A stretch of DNA of 64,000 nucleotides from Paraliobacillus zengyii (GCF_003268595.1 NZ_CP029797.1:2191501-2255500); one strand, 5' to 3'; positions 36,483-47,122 are shown, counted from the first letter of the stretch. Translations and numbers: made by a program. Notes: generated from the sequence alone by a model not told the origin.

Positions 36483-37757
36483 CTATCTATTTTCATTATT
36501 CATTACGCCATCTTTTAATGGAGATGCAGGATTTTTCCCTGTAGGAAGGAAGGACACTTTTCGGATAAAGTATGAAACGACAATATGACCGGCACCTAAT
36601 ATAACTAATAAATAAGGAATAATTTGTTCAGCTGGGAATAGCTTTATACTAATTATAAATAACATAATTGAGCTCACTCTTCCTACATTTAGAAATAATT
36701 CTCTAACAACAATATATTCAATTCGCATTTCTTTTGCTTGCCAACCATGTCCTATTACGTCATATGTCATTGACACATAAGGAACCGTAAACAAAGGATA
36801 TGCAATACCAATTATTGCACCATACAGTAATAAAATCGGAAAATTTAAATTAAATATAATAAGAAAAATCGCAAAATATAGTGTTAATCCTCCAATTAAT
36901 ATAGACCTTTTTCGCATATGCGGCTTAATTATACGTGTTGCTGCATAATAACAAACAAAGGAAGAACCCGAAAAAATAAGATTAAACGTACCTAAAGCCA
37001 ACTCACTCCCTGTAGCAATAAATACCCAAATCGAGATAACAAATACAAAGATACCCTCTCTTAAACCTTGAAATGTATGTGCATATAGGATGTTACGCCA
37101 ATTTTTATTATTTTTACGTTCATATAAAATGCGTTTAAAATTAAATTTACCTGTTGCTTGTCTTCTTTTTAAGAAGAAGCTACAAATAACCGCACATATA
37201 AATAGGAAAAAAGAAATAGAAAAGATAATCGTATACCCTTGTGAATTATTCATATTTGAAATTACATAACCAGCTAGGATAGGCCCAATCATCCCACCAA
37301 ATGACTGCATTAGACCTAAAAATCCATTGAAGAAATCACGTGTATCTGGTTCCGTAATTTCAAATGTTAAGACGTTAAATGCCAACCAATAAAAACCATA
37401 TCCAACACCTAACAATGCACCTAATAAAATGTTATATGTTGCAGCATTTTCACTTACTAGTAAAACTGTCATAAAAAAAATAGCTAAAAATGTAACACCT
37501 AACCGTAAAACAATAACCCGGTCCACTCTTTTAGCCAATCTACCTGCAACGATAAAGGTAACTGGTTGTAAGATATATACTGCACCATTATACTGTGCAA
37601 TGGCTATGTAATCATTTGATTGTTTCCATAAGTAGATATTCACAAACGTATTCGATAGGAATGTAGCCAGAGCATACAATCCTCCAATTATTAATAATAG
37701 CTTTAAATCACGATTAACGACTATATCACCTAATAAGATGTTTGGTTTCTTTTGCAT
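36483..37757 (-). CDS. yqgE: MFS transporter YqgE
   Basis: 424 residues with about 11-12 hydrophobic segments in two six-helix halves split by a basic loop around residues 195-220 (LKRRQATGKFNFKRILYERK). Major facilitator fold; substrate unknown. The longer frame to 37829 has no ribosome site, whereas AAGGAG lies 9 bases before ATG 37757. Precedes pbpA by about 50 bases and is probably in the same transcript, as in B. subtilis. Confidence 0.85.
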   Translation of the reverse strand: MQKKPNILLGDIVVNRDLKLLLIIGGLYALATFLSNTFVNIYLWKQSNDYIAIAQYNGAVYILQPVTFIVAGRLAKRVDRVIVLRLGVTFLAIFFMTVLLVSENAATYNILLGALLGVGYGFYWLAFNVLTFEITEPDTRDFFNGFLGLMQSFGGMIGPILAGYVISNMNNSQGYTIIFSISFFLFICAVICSFFLKRRQATGKFNFKRILYERKNNKNWRNILYAHTFQGLREGIFVFVISIWVFIATGSELALGTFNLIFSGSSFVCYYAATRIIKPHMRKRSILIGGLTLYFAIFLIIFNLNFPILLLYGAIIGIAYPLFTVPYVSMTYDVIGHGWQAKEMRIEYIVVRELFLNVGRVSSIMLFIISIKLFPAEQIIPYLLVILGAGHIVVSYFIRKVSFLPTGKNPASPLKDGVMNNENR

Positions 37758-37868
37758 ATCCAGTTCTCCTTGTTTAGTTCTAGATCTTATTGTTTTCAAT
37801 TGACAAGGAGATATACAGTTTTCAAGCAAAGAGGTAATTTATATTGAAAGGGAAGACTAATTGAGTAT

Positions 37869-37911
37869 AAAAAAAAAACTGAGGAATATATCCCTCAGTT
37901 TTTTTCCACTA
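37869..37911 (-). terminator. Terminator after sodA
   Basis: AAAAAACTGAGG and CCTCAGTTTTTT pair around a short AT loop, next to the sodA stop. Confidence 0.8.
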
Positions 37912-37917
37912 AATAAC

Positions 37918-38529
37918 TTACTTAGTAGCCTCATATAATTTAGAAACTTCATCCCAATTAACAACATTCCAGAATGCTGCAATATAATCAGGGCGTTTGT
38001 TTTGATATTTAAGATAATAAGCATGTTCCCAAACATCCAAACCTAGAATTGGCGATATACCATCCATCACTGGAGTATCTTGGTTTGGTGTGCTTGTTAT
38101 TTCAAGTTTACCATTTTTAACGATTAACCAAGCCCAACCTGAACCAAAACGACCAGTTGCAGCTGCTGCGAATTTTTCTTTAAACGCGTCAAAGCTACCA
38201 AAAGCATCTTTAATTTGTGTTGCTAATTCTCCTGTTGGCTCTCCACCACCATTTGGTGAAAGTAGTGTCCAGAATAAGCTATGGTTTGAGTGACCGCCAC
38301 CATTATTTCGAACAGCAGTTTGCACAGATTCAGGTAAGCTATCTAGGTCAGATAGAAGCGCGTCTAATGATTTATCTTGTAAATCTGCATGCCCTTCTAG
38401 TGCTGCGTTTAATTTAGTCACATACGTGTTGTGGTGCTTCGTATGATGAATATTCATTGTTTCCTTATCAATATGCGGCTCTAATGCATCATAAGCATAA
38501 GGTAATTCAGGTAATTCAAATTTAGTCAT
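37918..38529 (-). CDS. sodA: Superoxide dismutase (Mn type)
   Basis: 203 residues. Ligands: His28 (MNIHHTKHH), His83 ([11 protein letters not shown]), Asp165 and His169 ([19 protein letters not shown]). Gly-rich sequence and overall similarity place it with manganese enzymes of Bacillus. It removes superoxide in the cytosol. ATG 38529 has AGGAGGAATT upstream. Monocistronic with its own terminator. Confidence 0.95.
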   Translation of the reverse strand: MTKFELPELPYAYDALEPHIDKETMNIHHTKHHNTYVTKLNAALEGHADLQDKSLDALLSDLDSLPESVQTAVRNNGGGHSNHSLFWTLLSPNGGGEPTGELATQIKDAFGSFDAFKEKFAAAATGRFGSGWAWLIVKNGKLEITSTPNQDTPVMDGISPILGLDVWEHAYYLKYQNKRPDYIAAFWNVVNWDEVSKLYEATK

Positions 38530-38708
38530 TAATAATTCCTCCTAAAGTAGTATGTAAGAAAAACGTTCACAGAATATTCGTTTTTCTGATACATTAATGT
38601 TACCAAAGCTCTTCCATTCTTGCAACTTTTATGCATGTAATAGAATTTACAATTAAAATGTTCTTCCTATTACTCATACACCTTTTATATTATTATTAAA
38701 CTTCATTT

Positions 38709-39314
38709 TTAATTATTTCTCTTATTTTCACCTGTAATATCAGTCTTTGCAAAATTCTCGATATCTTTAGAATTTCTTTCATCCTGATTGATATATTCCT
38801 TTTGATAAAAGTCAGAGGCTGTGTCAGAAGATCCATGTTCCTCAACCGCCTCCCAAGTATCTTGACCATCAAAAGCTTTAGAATTATCTTCTTGTGTAAC
38901 ATTCGGGTTTAACAGGTCTTCCTCGATCGGACGGTGGTTATAATCAATATCTTCATTAACTGTTGCATGTTTTATACAGTGTAATGCTGTAGGCATTGCT
39001 TGTAATCTTTCTTCGTTTATTTCTTTCCCACACGTTTTACAAAAGCCATACGAATCATCATTTATAGCATGAAGTGCATCATTAATATCTCTTAACTCCT
39101 GTATTGTGTGTTCATTTAAAGCAATATTTTTTTCACGTTCAAATAATTCTGAACCTTGATCACCTGGATGATTATCATAATTTGATAATTCTTCTATGAC
39201 TTGATTAACATAACCATCTTCCTGATTTTCTTGCATTTTCATTTGATCTATTACTTGCTTTTTTTCCTTAAGTAATACAGTTTTAGAATAATCCTTTAAT
39301 TCACTAGTTACCAT
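38709..39314 (-). CDS. YteA-family protein with DksA/TraR-type zinc finger
   Basis: 201 residues. The family core SNYDNHPGDQGSELFEREKNIAL (broken here at about residues 44-66) is typical of YteA. It is followed by a finger FCKTCG with a 17-residue spacer to CIKH. The fourth ligand is His where Cys is usual. RPIEEDLL and an acidic tail follow. YteA proteins are linked to sporulation in B. subtilis by expression; the mechanism is unknown. ATG 39314 has AGGAGG 9 bases upstream. An IS lies about 120 bases upstream of the start. Confidence 0.82.
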   Translation of the reverse strand: MVTSELKDYSKTVLLKEKKQVIDQMKMQENQEDGYVNQVIEELSNYDNHPGDQGSELFEREKNIALNEHTIQELRDINDALHAINDDSYGFCKTCGKEINEERLQAMPTALHCIKHATVNEDIDYNHRPIEEDLLNPNVTQEDNSKAFDGQDTWEAVEEHGSSDTASDFYQKEYINQDERNSKDIENFAKTDITGENKRNN

Positions 39315-39439
39315 ATTCTAAATCCTCCTAAATTTATAAGTTAAATTAGATACTTATACGTACTATCTTACCTTAATTAGTTGGTCTTAAACTTCATACG
39401 ATGGAAAGTCTATGTAATTACTTATGAAAAACAAAAAAA

Positions 39440-39456
39440 GAGGCTGGGACAAAACT
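39440..39456 (+). repeat. IS left inverted repeat
   Basis: GAGGCTGGGACAAAACT; 15 of 17 bases match the right end. Confidence 0.85.
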
Positions 39457-39469
39457 CAGATAAACAATA

Positions 39470-39514
39470 AAAAGTTGCATCTTCCAACGGTAGTTGGAAG
39501 ATGCAACTTTTTTA
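39470..39514 (+). terminator. Hairpin at the IS left end
   Basis: AAAAAGTTGCATCTTCCAAC and GTTGGAAGATGCAACTTTTT pair around GGTA. Probably shields the transposase from transcription entering the element. Confidence 0.75.
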
Positions 39515-39597
39515 TAAAATCGAAAATTTTAGTAAGTAAAAAAGGATACCTTCTGATAAAATTAAAGTACCACACAATAACAATCGGAGGTATCCTT

Positions 39598-41354
<1,757 letters not shown>

Positions 41355-41375
41355 TTATTATGTATAAAAGAAAAA

Positions 41376-41468
41376 TGGAGGAGGATGAGGGATTCGAACC
41401 CCCGCGAGCCGCGAAGCCCCTGTCGGTTTTCAAGACCGATCCCTTCAGCCAGACTTGGGTAATCCTCC
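41376..41468 (-). tRNA. tRNA-Ser (TGA)
   Basis: Long variable arm (GGGGCTTCGCGGCTC region), anticodon loop CTTGAAA with TGA, acceptor GGAGGAT/ATCCTCC. CCA is encoded, preceded by T as discriminator, where tRNA-Ser normally carries G. Confidence 0.93.
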
Positions 41469-41489
41469 GTAAAAATTATTCTTTTAAAA

Positions 41490-41566
41490 TGGTGGACCCT
41501 GCAGGATTCGAACCTGCGACCGATCGGTTATGAGCCGATAGCTCTAACCAACTGAGCTAAGGGTCC
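41490..41566 (-). tRNA. tRNA-Ile2 (CAT, lysidine type)
   Basis: Acceptor GGACCCT/AGGGTCC, anticodon loop CTCATAA, encoded CCA. CAT could mean Met, but the GGACC acceptor and the presence of a clear elongator Met in the same cluster point to Ile2, whose C34 is converted to lysidine by TilS to read AUA. Confidence 0.8.
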
Positions 41567-41573
41567 TTACATA

Positions 41574-41650
41574 TGGGGCGACCGGTGGGAATTGAACCCA
41601 CGTATGCCGGAATCACAATCCGGTGCGTTTACCCCTTCGCCACGACCGCC
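41574..41650 (-). tRNA. tRNA-His (GTG)
   Basis: Extra G at -1 paired with C73, acceptor GCGGTCG, anticodon GTG in the ATTGTGATT segment, encoded CCA. Confidence 0.95.
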
Positions 41651-41678
41651 ATAGTAAGACACTTATAAATATTGAATT

Positions 41679-41755
41679 TGGTAGCGGCGGAGGGGATCGA
41701 ACCCCCGACCTCACGGGTATGAACCGTACGCTCTCGCCAGCTGAGCTACACCGCC
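41679..41755 (-). tRNA. tRNA-Met, elongator (CAT)
   Basis: GGCGGTGTAGCTCAGCTGG start, anticodon loop TTCATAC with CAT, T arm GGGGG-TTCGATC-CCCTC, encoded CCA. Matches the Bacillus elongator Met tRNA. Confidence 0.92.
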
Positions 41756-41759
41756 ATAA

Positions 41760-41834
41760 TGGCTCCACAGGTAGGACTCGAACCTACGACCGATCGGTTA
41801 ACAGCCGATTGCTCTACCACTGAGCTACTGTGGA
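41760..41834 (-). tRNA. tRNA-Asn (GTT)
   Basis: TCCACAG acceptor, anticodon loop CTGTTAA with GTT, discriminator G, encoded CCA. First gene of the operon, about 65 bases after the promoter -10. Confidence 0.95.
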
Positions 41835-41900
41835 ATAATAATTAATTGTTTCTAATTAAGTATCTTCTAAAAAATTCATGTCAATCAAGCGACGATATAT

Positions 41901-41929
41901 AATATAACACGGATTAAAAATACTGTCAA
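41901..41929 (-). promoter_or_regulatory. Strong SigmaA promoter of the tRNA operon
   Basis: TTGACA (41929-41924), 17-base spacer, TATATT (41906-41901), upstream of tRNA-Asn; near-consensus, as expected for stable RNA genes. No rRNA genes lie upstream, so the tRNA cluster is independent of an rrn operon. Confidence 0.85.
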
Positions 41930-42057
41930 TAACTTTTTTTGTTTTTATATTTGCGCAACAAAATTAATATAGCATGTCCTATTAAATCATTCAAGCTTTT
42001 TCTACACAAACCCTAAATATTTTTTATCTAAGTGTCCAATATTTATAGTAAAATTAT

Positions 42058-42091
42058 TAAAAAAGGAGGGAATATCCCCCCTTTTTTTAAT
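42058..42091 (-). terminator. Terminator after the Na/Pi cotransporter gene
   Basis: AAAAAGGGGGG and CCCTCCTTTTTT pair (one mismatch) around ATATT, followed by a T tract on the minus strand. Confidence 0.7.
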
Positions 42092-43733
42092 GTATAGCTT
42101 CAGGACTTTTTTCTCCTAATACTTCTTCTGCAATATTTAATGAATGATCTCCAATACGTTCTAGATTACTTAAGATATCCACAAAAACAATACCAGAAGC
42201 ACCAGAACACAGCCCTTCATTTAATCGAATAATATGCTTCTTACGGAAGGTTCTTTCCATTTTATCAATCTGATTTTCTTGTTGTACTACTTGTAATGCT
42301 AATTCCCGATCATTTTTATCTAATGCTTGAATTGCTTGTTTTACAGTCAAAGCAGTTAAATCAAACATTTCATTCACATCTATTTTTGCTTGTGCTGTGA
42401 GACTAATTTTGTTTGAGATTTTATATTGAATTAATTCGACTATATTTTCAAAATGATCCCCTATTCTTTCAATATCCCGAACAGAATCAATTAACGTAGA
42501 GTGCTTAGCACTTTCGAAATCAGACAGAGAAGAACTAGATAATTGAACTAAGTAATCTGTGATTTCTCGGTCTAATTTATTTAGAGCATTTTCAACTTGT
42601 AATGCTGCTTCAGCATGTTTTGTGTGATGGTTATTTAAAAACAAACTGGTTTCTTCTAAACCTTTATGTGCATATTGTCCCATACGAATTACTTCTTCTT
42701 TTGATTGTTGAAGCGCAACTGAAGGTGATTGTTGAATAAATATTGGATCTAGATGTGTCGGTTGGTATTTAACAACGGAATCTTCACCAGGAATTATTTT
42801 AGTTACCAAATAAGCAAGTCCACCTATAAACGGAAATTGAATAAATGTATTTGAAAAGTTAAATATACCATGTGCAAATGCAATAGTCATTTCGGCATTT
42901 AATGATAACTGTTCCTGAATATATCCAATGAATTGCGTATATGGACCAATAATTAATAGAACAAGCACAGTTCCAATAATATTAAATATAACATGTGTTA
43001 ATGCTGCACGTCTTGCCGCTACGGTTGCACCAATTGATGCTAATATTGCAGTAATCGTAGTACCAATATTGTCACCGAACAACACAGGTAATGCTGCCTG
43101 TAATTCTATCGCTCCTTCAGCCATCAAACTCTGTAGGATACCAATAGTCGCACTTGAACTTTGAACAATTACAGTAAATAATGTTCCTACAATTACACCT
43201 AATATAGGATTAGTAGACATATCAACTGTCAATTCGTGAAATGCTTGAACATCTCGAAGCGGCTCCAAACCATTTCCCATTAGATCTAAACCGTAGAATA
43301 GTGCACCAAAACCGAAGATAGTTTGTCCAATATTTGCGGCCTTTTTACTTTTAAGGAAGAAAATCATCAATGCACCAACTGCCAATATAGGTAGTGCGTA
43401 TGCTTCTATTTTAATACCTATAATAAACGCAGTAACTGTGGTACCGATATTGGCACCCATTATAACACCAATAGATTGTCTAAGTGTCATAAATCCGGCA
43501 TTAACTAAACCTACTGTTAAGACCGTTGTTCCCGTACTAGTTTGTAATAAAATAGTTACGACTATACCAGCTAATACACCCATAAATGGATTACTAGTAA
43601 ACTTATCAAGAATGTCTTTTAATCTTTCCCCTGCTATTTTTTGTAGTCCATCCCCCATATATTTAATACCTAATAAGAAGATACCTAATCCACCAACAAA
43701 TAGAAAGACAAGTGATTGCACATCAATTTCCAT
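42087..43733 (-). CDS. Na/Pi cotransporter family protein with PhoU-like C-terminus (NptA/YjbB type)
   Basis: 548 residues. Residues 1-310 hold two inverted Na/Pi cotransport repeats with QTSTGTTVLTVGLVNAG and QSSSATIGILQSLMAEG; the QSSS/QTST motifs are substrate-site signatures. Residues 340-545 form a PhoU-like helical domain (SVRDIERIGDHFENIVELI; SNLERIGDHSLNIAEEV). It probably imports phosphate with sodium, with the PhoU-like tail as a regulator. ATG 43733 has GAAGGGATG about 12 bases upstream. A possible Pho box lies about 90 bases upstream. Confidence 0.87.
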   Translation of the reverse strand: MEIDVQSLVFLFVGGLGIFLLGIKYMGDGLQKIAGERLKDILDKFTSNPFMGVLAGIVVTILLQTSTGTTVLTVGLVNAGFMTLRQSIGVIMGANIGTTVTAFIIGIKIEAYALPILAVGALMIFFLKSKKAANIGQTIFGFGALFYGLDLMGNGLEPLRDVQAFHELTVDMSTNPILGVIVGTLFTVIVQSSSATIGILQSLMAEGAIELQAALPVLFGDNIGTTITAILASIGATVAARRAALTHVIFNIIGTVLVLLIIGPYTQFIGYIQEQLSLNAEMTIAFAHGIFNFSNTFIQFPFIGGLAYLVTKIIPGEDSVVKYQPTHLDPIFIQQSPSVALQQSKEEVIRMGQYAHKGLEETSLFLNNHHTKHAEAALQVENALNKLDREITDYLVQLSSSSLSDFESAKHSTLIDSVRDIERIGDHFENIVELIQYKISNKISLTAQAKIDVNEMFDLTALTVKQAIQALDKNDRELALQVVQQENQIDKMERTFRKKHIIRLNEGLCSGASGIVFVDILSNLERIGDHSLNIAEEVLGEKSPEAIH

Positions 43734-43824
43734 TGGATTTTTTCATCCCTTCATTTCTTTTTTTATTATTACGAAAACAACACCTCTACCATTATTAATG
43801 AACTACTTGCGAATTGTAAAGAAT

Positions 43825-43852
43825 TTTAATTAAACTTTACACTAAATTTACA
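43825..43852 (+). promoter_or_regulatory. Possible Pho box upstream of the Na/Pi cotransporter
   Basis: On the plus strand TTTAAT (43825-43830), TTTACA (43836-43841), TTTACA (43847-43852) are spaced exactly 11 bases. They point away from the transporter gene, so binding could repress or act at a distance. Tentative. Confidence 0.4.
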
Positions 43853-43959
43853 CAAGACTAGCTATTTTTCGACAAATTAAGTATTTAAATGTAAATTTTA
43901 GCATATTCAATGGTTTTAAACAGGTTATTACTATCTATCTTCTCCATTGCAAAAAAAAA

Positions 43960-43991
43960 TATTGCTACTCTATATAGAGTAACAATATTTC
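43960..43991 (-). terminator. Hairpin after the nfeD-like gene
   Basis: AATATTG and TACTCTATA with TATAGAGTA and CAATATT form an imperfect palindrome just past the stop codon. Confidence 0.6.
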
Positions 43992-43998
43992 ATTCAGT

Positions 43999-44625
43999 TT
44001 ATTTTGGAACAATTAATATTCTCGTACCATCCACTTGTTTGACTAAGATAGGTGTATCTTTCTTCAACCATTGACCATTTGTAACAGCACTATAATCAAT
44101 GTCATTAATGCGCACTGTGCCAACCGGCCGCATATCAGTAGTTGTAATTCCCTCTTCTCCAATTAATTTTTTATATGATTGATTCATTGTACTATACCCT
44201 TTGTCTGCTGTAAGTTGGTCCATTAATGCTAACTTATTCCACATTTTTCTACCCTTAAATACTTTGAGAAAGAACAAAGAACCAAACCCTCCGACTAAAA
44301 CGCCAATTATAGCATATAATCCCGCAGTCCAATTTGGAGAACTTAGACCGACTGATAAAATCATACAAAGCGCACCAACCGAAGCAAGTGTCCCATCATT
44401 TATTAATTTACCATCAATTATGATCAGTAAAATTCCAATACAATAAAAGACTAACATTATCACAAACATACCTGGATCAAGATACGTTAAAAAATAGACA
44501 GTTATAAAACCAAATCCTAATAATGCAAAGAAACCTCGCATATTAATTAACAGTTCACCCATTAAAAACAAAGTACCTAAACCAACCATCACTAAACTAA
44601 TCCAATCAAGTTCTAAAATTGACAT
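43999..44625 (-). CDS. NfeD-like membrane protein
   Basis: 208 residues. About four to five membrane helices (residues 8-125) and a C-terminal OB-fold-like domain (about 150-205): GEEGITTTDMRPVGTVRINDIDYSA, the hallmark of NfeD proteins. The usual partner, a flotillin/stomatin-like protein, is not adjacent; the long-form protease domain is absent. NfeD proteins work with flotillins at membrane microdomains. ATG 44625 has GAGGGGAAG upstream. Confidence 0.85.
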   Translation of the reverse strand: MSILELDWISLVMVGLGTLFLMGELLINMRGFFALLGFGFITVYFLTYLDPGMFVIMLVFYCIGILLIIIDGKLINDGTLASVGALCMILSVGLSSPNWTAGLYAIIGVLVGGFGSLFFLKVFKGRKMWNKLALMDQLTADKGYSTMNQSYKKLIGEEGITTTDMRPVGTVRINDIDYSAVTNGQWLKKDTPILVKQVDGTRILIVPK

Positions 44626-44715
44626 CTAATCACTTCCCCTCGCTTATATTTAGTATACGATAGAACAAGACAATTAGTTTCAACTTCTATTAAATCAAAA
44701 AGGAGCCACTCTAAA

Positions 44716-45066
44716 ATGGGAATAAGAAAATTGTTTATATATACATTTATCATACTGTGCCTTTTCAGTATCTTTATAGACCTTAAAATTGGCTCCCCTA
44801 TTAACTATACCATAGACGATCCAACCCTTACGAATGATGAAGACAGTAAAGTTATTGACTCTAAAGAGCAACTTACATTTAAAGTTGTATCTTATAAAAT
44901 AAGTGTCGGCGATACTTTTATAAGTGTTATGGATCAAATAAATGGACAATCTTTAAATTGGAACTTGGAACAGTATGTGACTGATTTTAGTGCATTGAAT
45001 CCGAAAGTTGATGTTCATGATTTACAAGAAAATGCACGTTATCTTTTTCCACAATATATAAACTAA
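44716..45066 (+). CDS. Small exported protein with LysM-like domain (YqfZ-like)
   Basis: 116 residues. Signal or anchor helix (residues 5-22), then KVVSYKISVGDTFISVMDQI and LNPKVDVHDLQENARYLFP, a LysM-like pattern. LysM domains bind peptidoglycan or chitin-type glycans. In B. subtilis yqfZ, a small protein of similar type, lies in the same interval between sodA and nfo; identity is not certain. AAAGGAG is well placed before ATG 44716. Confidence 0.65.
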   Translation: MGIRKLFIYTFIILCLFSIFIDLKIGSPINYTIDDPTLTNDEDSKVIDSKEQLTFKVVSYKISVGDTFISVMDQINGQSLNWNLEQYVTDFSALNPKVDVHDLQENARYLFPQYIN

Positions 45067-45300
45067 TTCAGACTAGTACATTATAACTAGCTAGTGGACC
45101 GATATAAAGAGGCGTAAGAAGCTGAAGCAATGTTATTGGACAGTTATGTGGTTGTTTATAATTAAAACACGGAGAGGGCATTAAAAGGCCATTACAGGAT
45201 GAATATTCTTTATAGTTAACAGTGATTGTAACGTACTTATCTCATAATTTTTCTCGATCGCTAACTGTGGATAAAAGCTTGTCAGTGACTAACAAATAAC
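45067..45300. other. Non-coding spacer without recognised feature
   Basis: Between the LysM-like gene and the DUF4190-like gene. Contains no open frame with a ribosome site, no tRNA and no clear promoter. It is less AT-rich than other spacers in the window, but I find no signature of a repeat or RNA. Confidence 0.5.
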
Positions 45301-45307
45301 ACAAAAA

Positions 45308-45374
45308 GAGCTAAGAGGGATTGAACTGTTGTCACCCAAATGATGGTAGACAATTCAATTCACTCTTAGCTCCA
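45308..45374 (-). terminator. Large hairpin, probable terminator
   Basis: GAGCTAAGAG/CTCTTAGCTC base stem, with internal pairing TTGAA/TTCAA, GTTGTC/GACAAT (imperfect) and ACC/GGT. On the minus strand TTTTT follows. Much longer than the other terminators here. Confidence 0.65.
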
Positions 45375-45380
45375 TAGCTT

Positions 45381-45824
45381 TTAAAAAAATGGAACAATAA
45401 ATAATGTGATAATCATGGAAAGTGCCCCTGCAATAATTGCAGTATTTCCTAACGTATCGGCCCCACGACTTTTAGCAATAAACCCAACTATTATCCCTGT
45501 TGCACTTAAAAATATCGGCATTAGAAAAAATGATATTATAGAAGCAACAACAGCAAACCACCCAAAACCGGTTTTTGCCTCTACTTCTGATCTTTCCTTT
45601 ACCTGTTCTGAAGCAATAGGTTCATTAAAATCATTTGCAGTTAATTCCGCTGCAAATTCTTCATCCCTAACATTCGATTGATCTAACAAGTCAGACGAAT
45701 TGGTTAAATCTGTATCTTGTGCCCCTTGCTGATTCATAACCATTGTATCTGTATCAGCTTCCGTACCGAACTTAGGTGCATCTTGTATTTCTTCCTTTTT
45801 TTCATCTGGAGTGTATTGATCCAT
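45381..45824 (-). CDS. DUF4190-like two-helix membrane protein
   Basis: 147 residues. A long acidic, disordered N-terminal part (1-85, many D/E/Q/T) is followed by two membrane helices: FGWFAVVASIISFFLMPIFLSATGIIVGFIAKSRGA and LGNTAIIAGALSMIITLFIV (each in part). The GIIVGFIAKSRG turn is characteristic of DUF4190-like proteins of unknown function. ATG 45824 has GAGGGA upstream. Confidence 0.65.
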   Translation of the reverse strand: MDQYTPDEKKEEIQDAPKFGTEADTDTMVMNQQGAQDTDLTNSSDLLDQSNVRDEEFAAELTANDFNEPIASEQVKERSEVEAKTGFGWFAVVASIISFFLMPIFLSATGIIVGFIAKSRGADTLGNTAIIAGALSMIITLFIVPFF

Positions 45825-45908
45825 TTAAGGTCCCTCGCTTTCATTTATGAGGTGCCTTTTTAGTCTGTCAATAATCCGGCTATTCTTTACCCTGTAACTT
45901 TTTCCAAA

Positions 45909-46607
45909 TTATTTAGCCAGTACAACAGTTTTATGTTCTTCTGCTTTAGTTTGAATTTTGTTTGCATAGTCACTTTTTGCAGTACCGTTTGACTCTTTAT
46001 ATGTCTCCATTCCAGACATTCCGCGGTGATAAGCCGTTAAAGCTTCATCCCAATTGTCATACTCGTGATGTAAGAAGTCTAAATATACCACAGACAACTG
46101 AATTGAATAGTATGGATCAAATAAAAGTTCTTCATCATAAGGTAAATCAGCCATATCTGCAATCCATGGAGCTGTATTCTTCATGAATTGAGACATACCA
46201 TATGCCTGTCCGTATTTTGTTTCTGGACCAACTAAATCCGGATCGAATGTATTTCCTGTTTCAACTTTTAAAAGTTCATATACAATATAAGGATCAATCT
46301 CATATTTTTTTGCTTCATTTGCTAAATATATACCCCATGATTTTTTAAATTCCCCATCGCTATCTGCAACAAAATTTTCTGCCGTATTTTCTAATTCCGA
46401 CCAATTTTTATAATTAGCTGTTTCAACATCAGTAGATTTAATATCATTATATGAAGCTGTAGCTTCTAGTTGATTGTTTTTTTGCTCTAATTGCTGTTTT
46501 TCTTGCTTCAGCGTGTCGATTCTTGTTTGATATTCTTTAAATGATATAATAAAAATAATTGCAATCACTGATATTAGTCCTCGATAAATCCATTTATTCT
46601 TTTTCAT
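45909..46607 (-). CDS. Lytic transglycosylase (SLT domain) membrane-anchored protein
   Basis: 232 residues. Membrane helix (8-23), coiled coil (about 26-50), linker, then an SLT lysozyme-like domain (95-225). The catalytic Glu116 is in YELLKVETGNTFDP; GQAYGMSQFMKNTAPWIAD and DPYYSIQLSVVYLDFL are the usual SLT motifs. It cleaves peptidoglycan glycan strands, releasing anhydro-muropeptides. ATG 46607 is about 13 bases after AAAGGTG, a rather long spacing. Single gene. Confidence 0.82.
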   Translation of the reverse strand: MKKNKWIYRGLISVIAIIFIISFKEYQTRIDTLKQEKQQLEQKNNQLEATASYNDIKSTDVETANYKNWSELENTAENFVADSDGEFKKSWGIYLANEAKKYEIDPYIVYELLKVETGNTFDPDLVGPETKYGQAYGMSQFMKNTAPWIADMADLPYDEELLFDPYYSIQLSVVYLDFLHHEYDNWDEALTAYHRGMSGMETYKESNGTAKSDYANKIQTKAEEHKTVVLAK

Positions 46608-46788
46608 TAATTACTAAGCACACCTTTCCTGTTATCCCAATTTCTGCTACAGCATGTTATGCTATATCACTCTGTTTTATATTGCAACTAATTAAACTTT
46701 AAATCTAAATTGTTGGTACATATTCATAAAAACCGGCATATATTATTGCATTGAGTATAAATATACCCGAAACTAGAGGTGATAAAAC

Positions 46789-47076
46789 ATGCAACCATTT
46801 ATTAAACAAATGATTGAAAAAAAATTAAAAAATATTTCAAAAAAAGAATTACTTAGTTACGCCAAACAATACCGTATAAATCTTACTGACATACAAGCAG
46901 ATAAAATTGTTAAATTTCTTCATAATAATGATTTAAACCCGCTTGATAAATCAGATCGAGTAATTATGTTAAAAAAACTTGCTCAAATAACAGATCTTGA
47001 AACAGCGCAACAAGCCCAACAATTATTTAATCAGATAACGAAACAATATGGTGTGGATTCTTGGTTTAATCAATAA
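46789..47076 (+). CDS. yqfT: YqfT family protein (DUF2624)
   Basis: 95 residues, soluble and helical: FIKQMIEKKLKNISKKELLSY... YRINLTDIQADKIV. This matches DUF2624 (YqfT), encoded next to nfo in Bacillaceae. No function is known. ATG 46789 follows GAGGTGATAA. Convergent with nfo across a shared terminator. Confidence 0.8.
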   Translation: MQPFIKQMIEKKLKNISKKELLSYAKQYRINLTDIQADKIVKFLHNNDLNPLDKSDRVIMLKKLAQITDLETAQQAQQLFNQITKQYGVDSWFNQ

Positions 47077-47122
47077 TAAAAAAGGCATTCATATGAACTC
47101 ATATGAATGCCTTTTTTATTAT
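47076..47122. terminator. Bidirectional terminator between yqfT and nfo
   Basis: AATAAAAAAGGCATTCATAT and ATATGAATGCCTTTTTTATT pair around GAACTC; the nfo stop lies in the right arm. Confidence 0.85.

Noticed and set aside
39424..39597. Upstream extension of the transposase frame to 39424
   Set aside because: It starts outside the IS, passes the inverted repeat and a hairpin, and has no ribosome site; ATG 39598 follows CGGAGG.
41490..41566. Calling this CAT-anticodon tRNA as Met
   Set aside because: Its acceptor stem and loop resemble lysidine-type Ile2, and an elongator Met with the standard sequence is already present in the cluster.
44695..44949. 84-codon minus-strand frame opposite the LysM-like gene
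   Set aside because: No ribosome site and no family resemblance; the plus-strand gene has a strong site and a clear signal segment.
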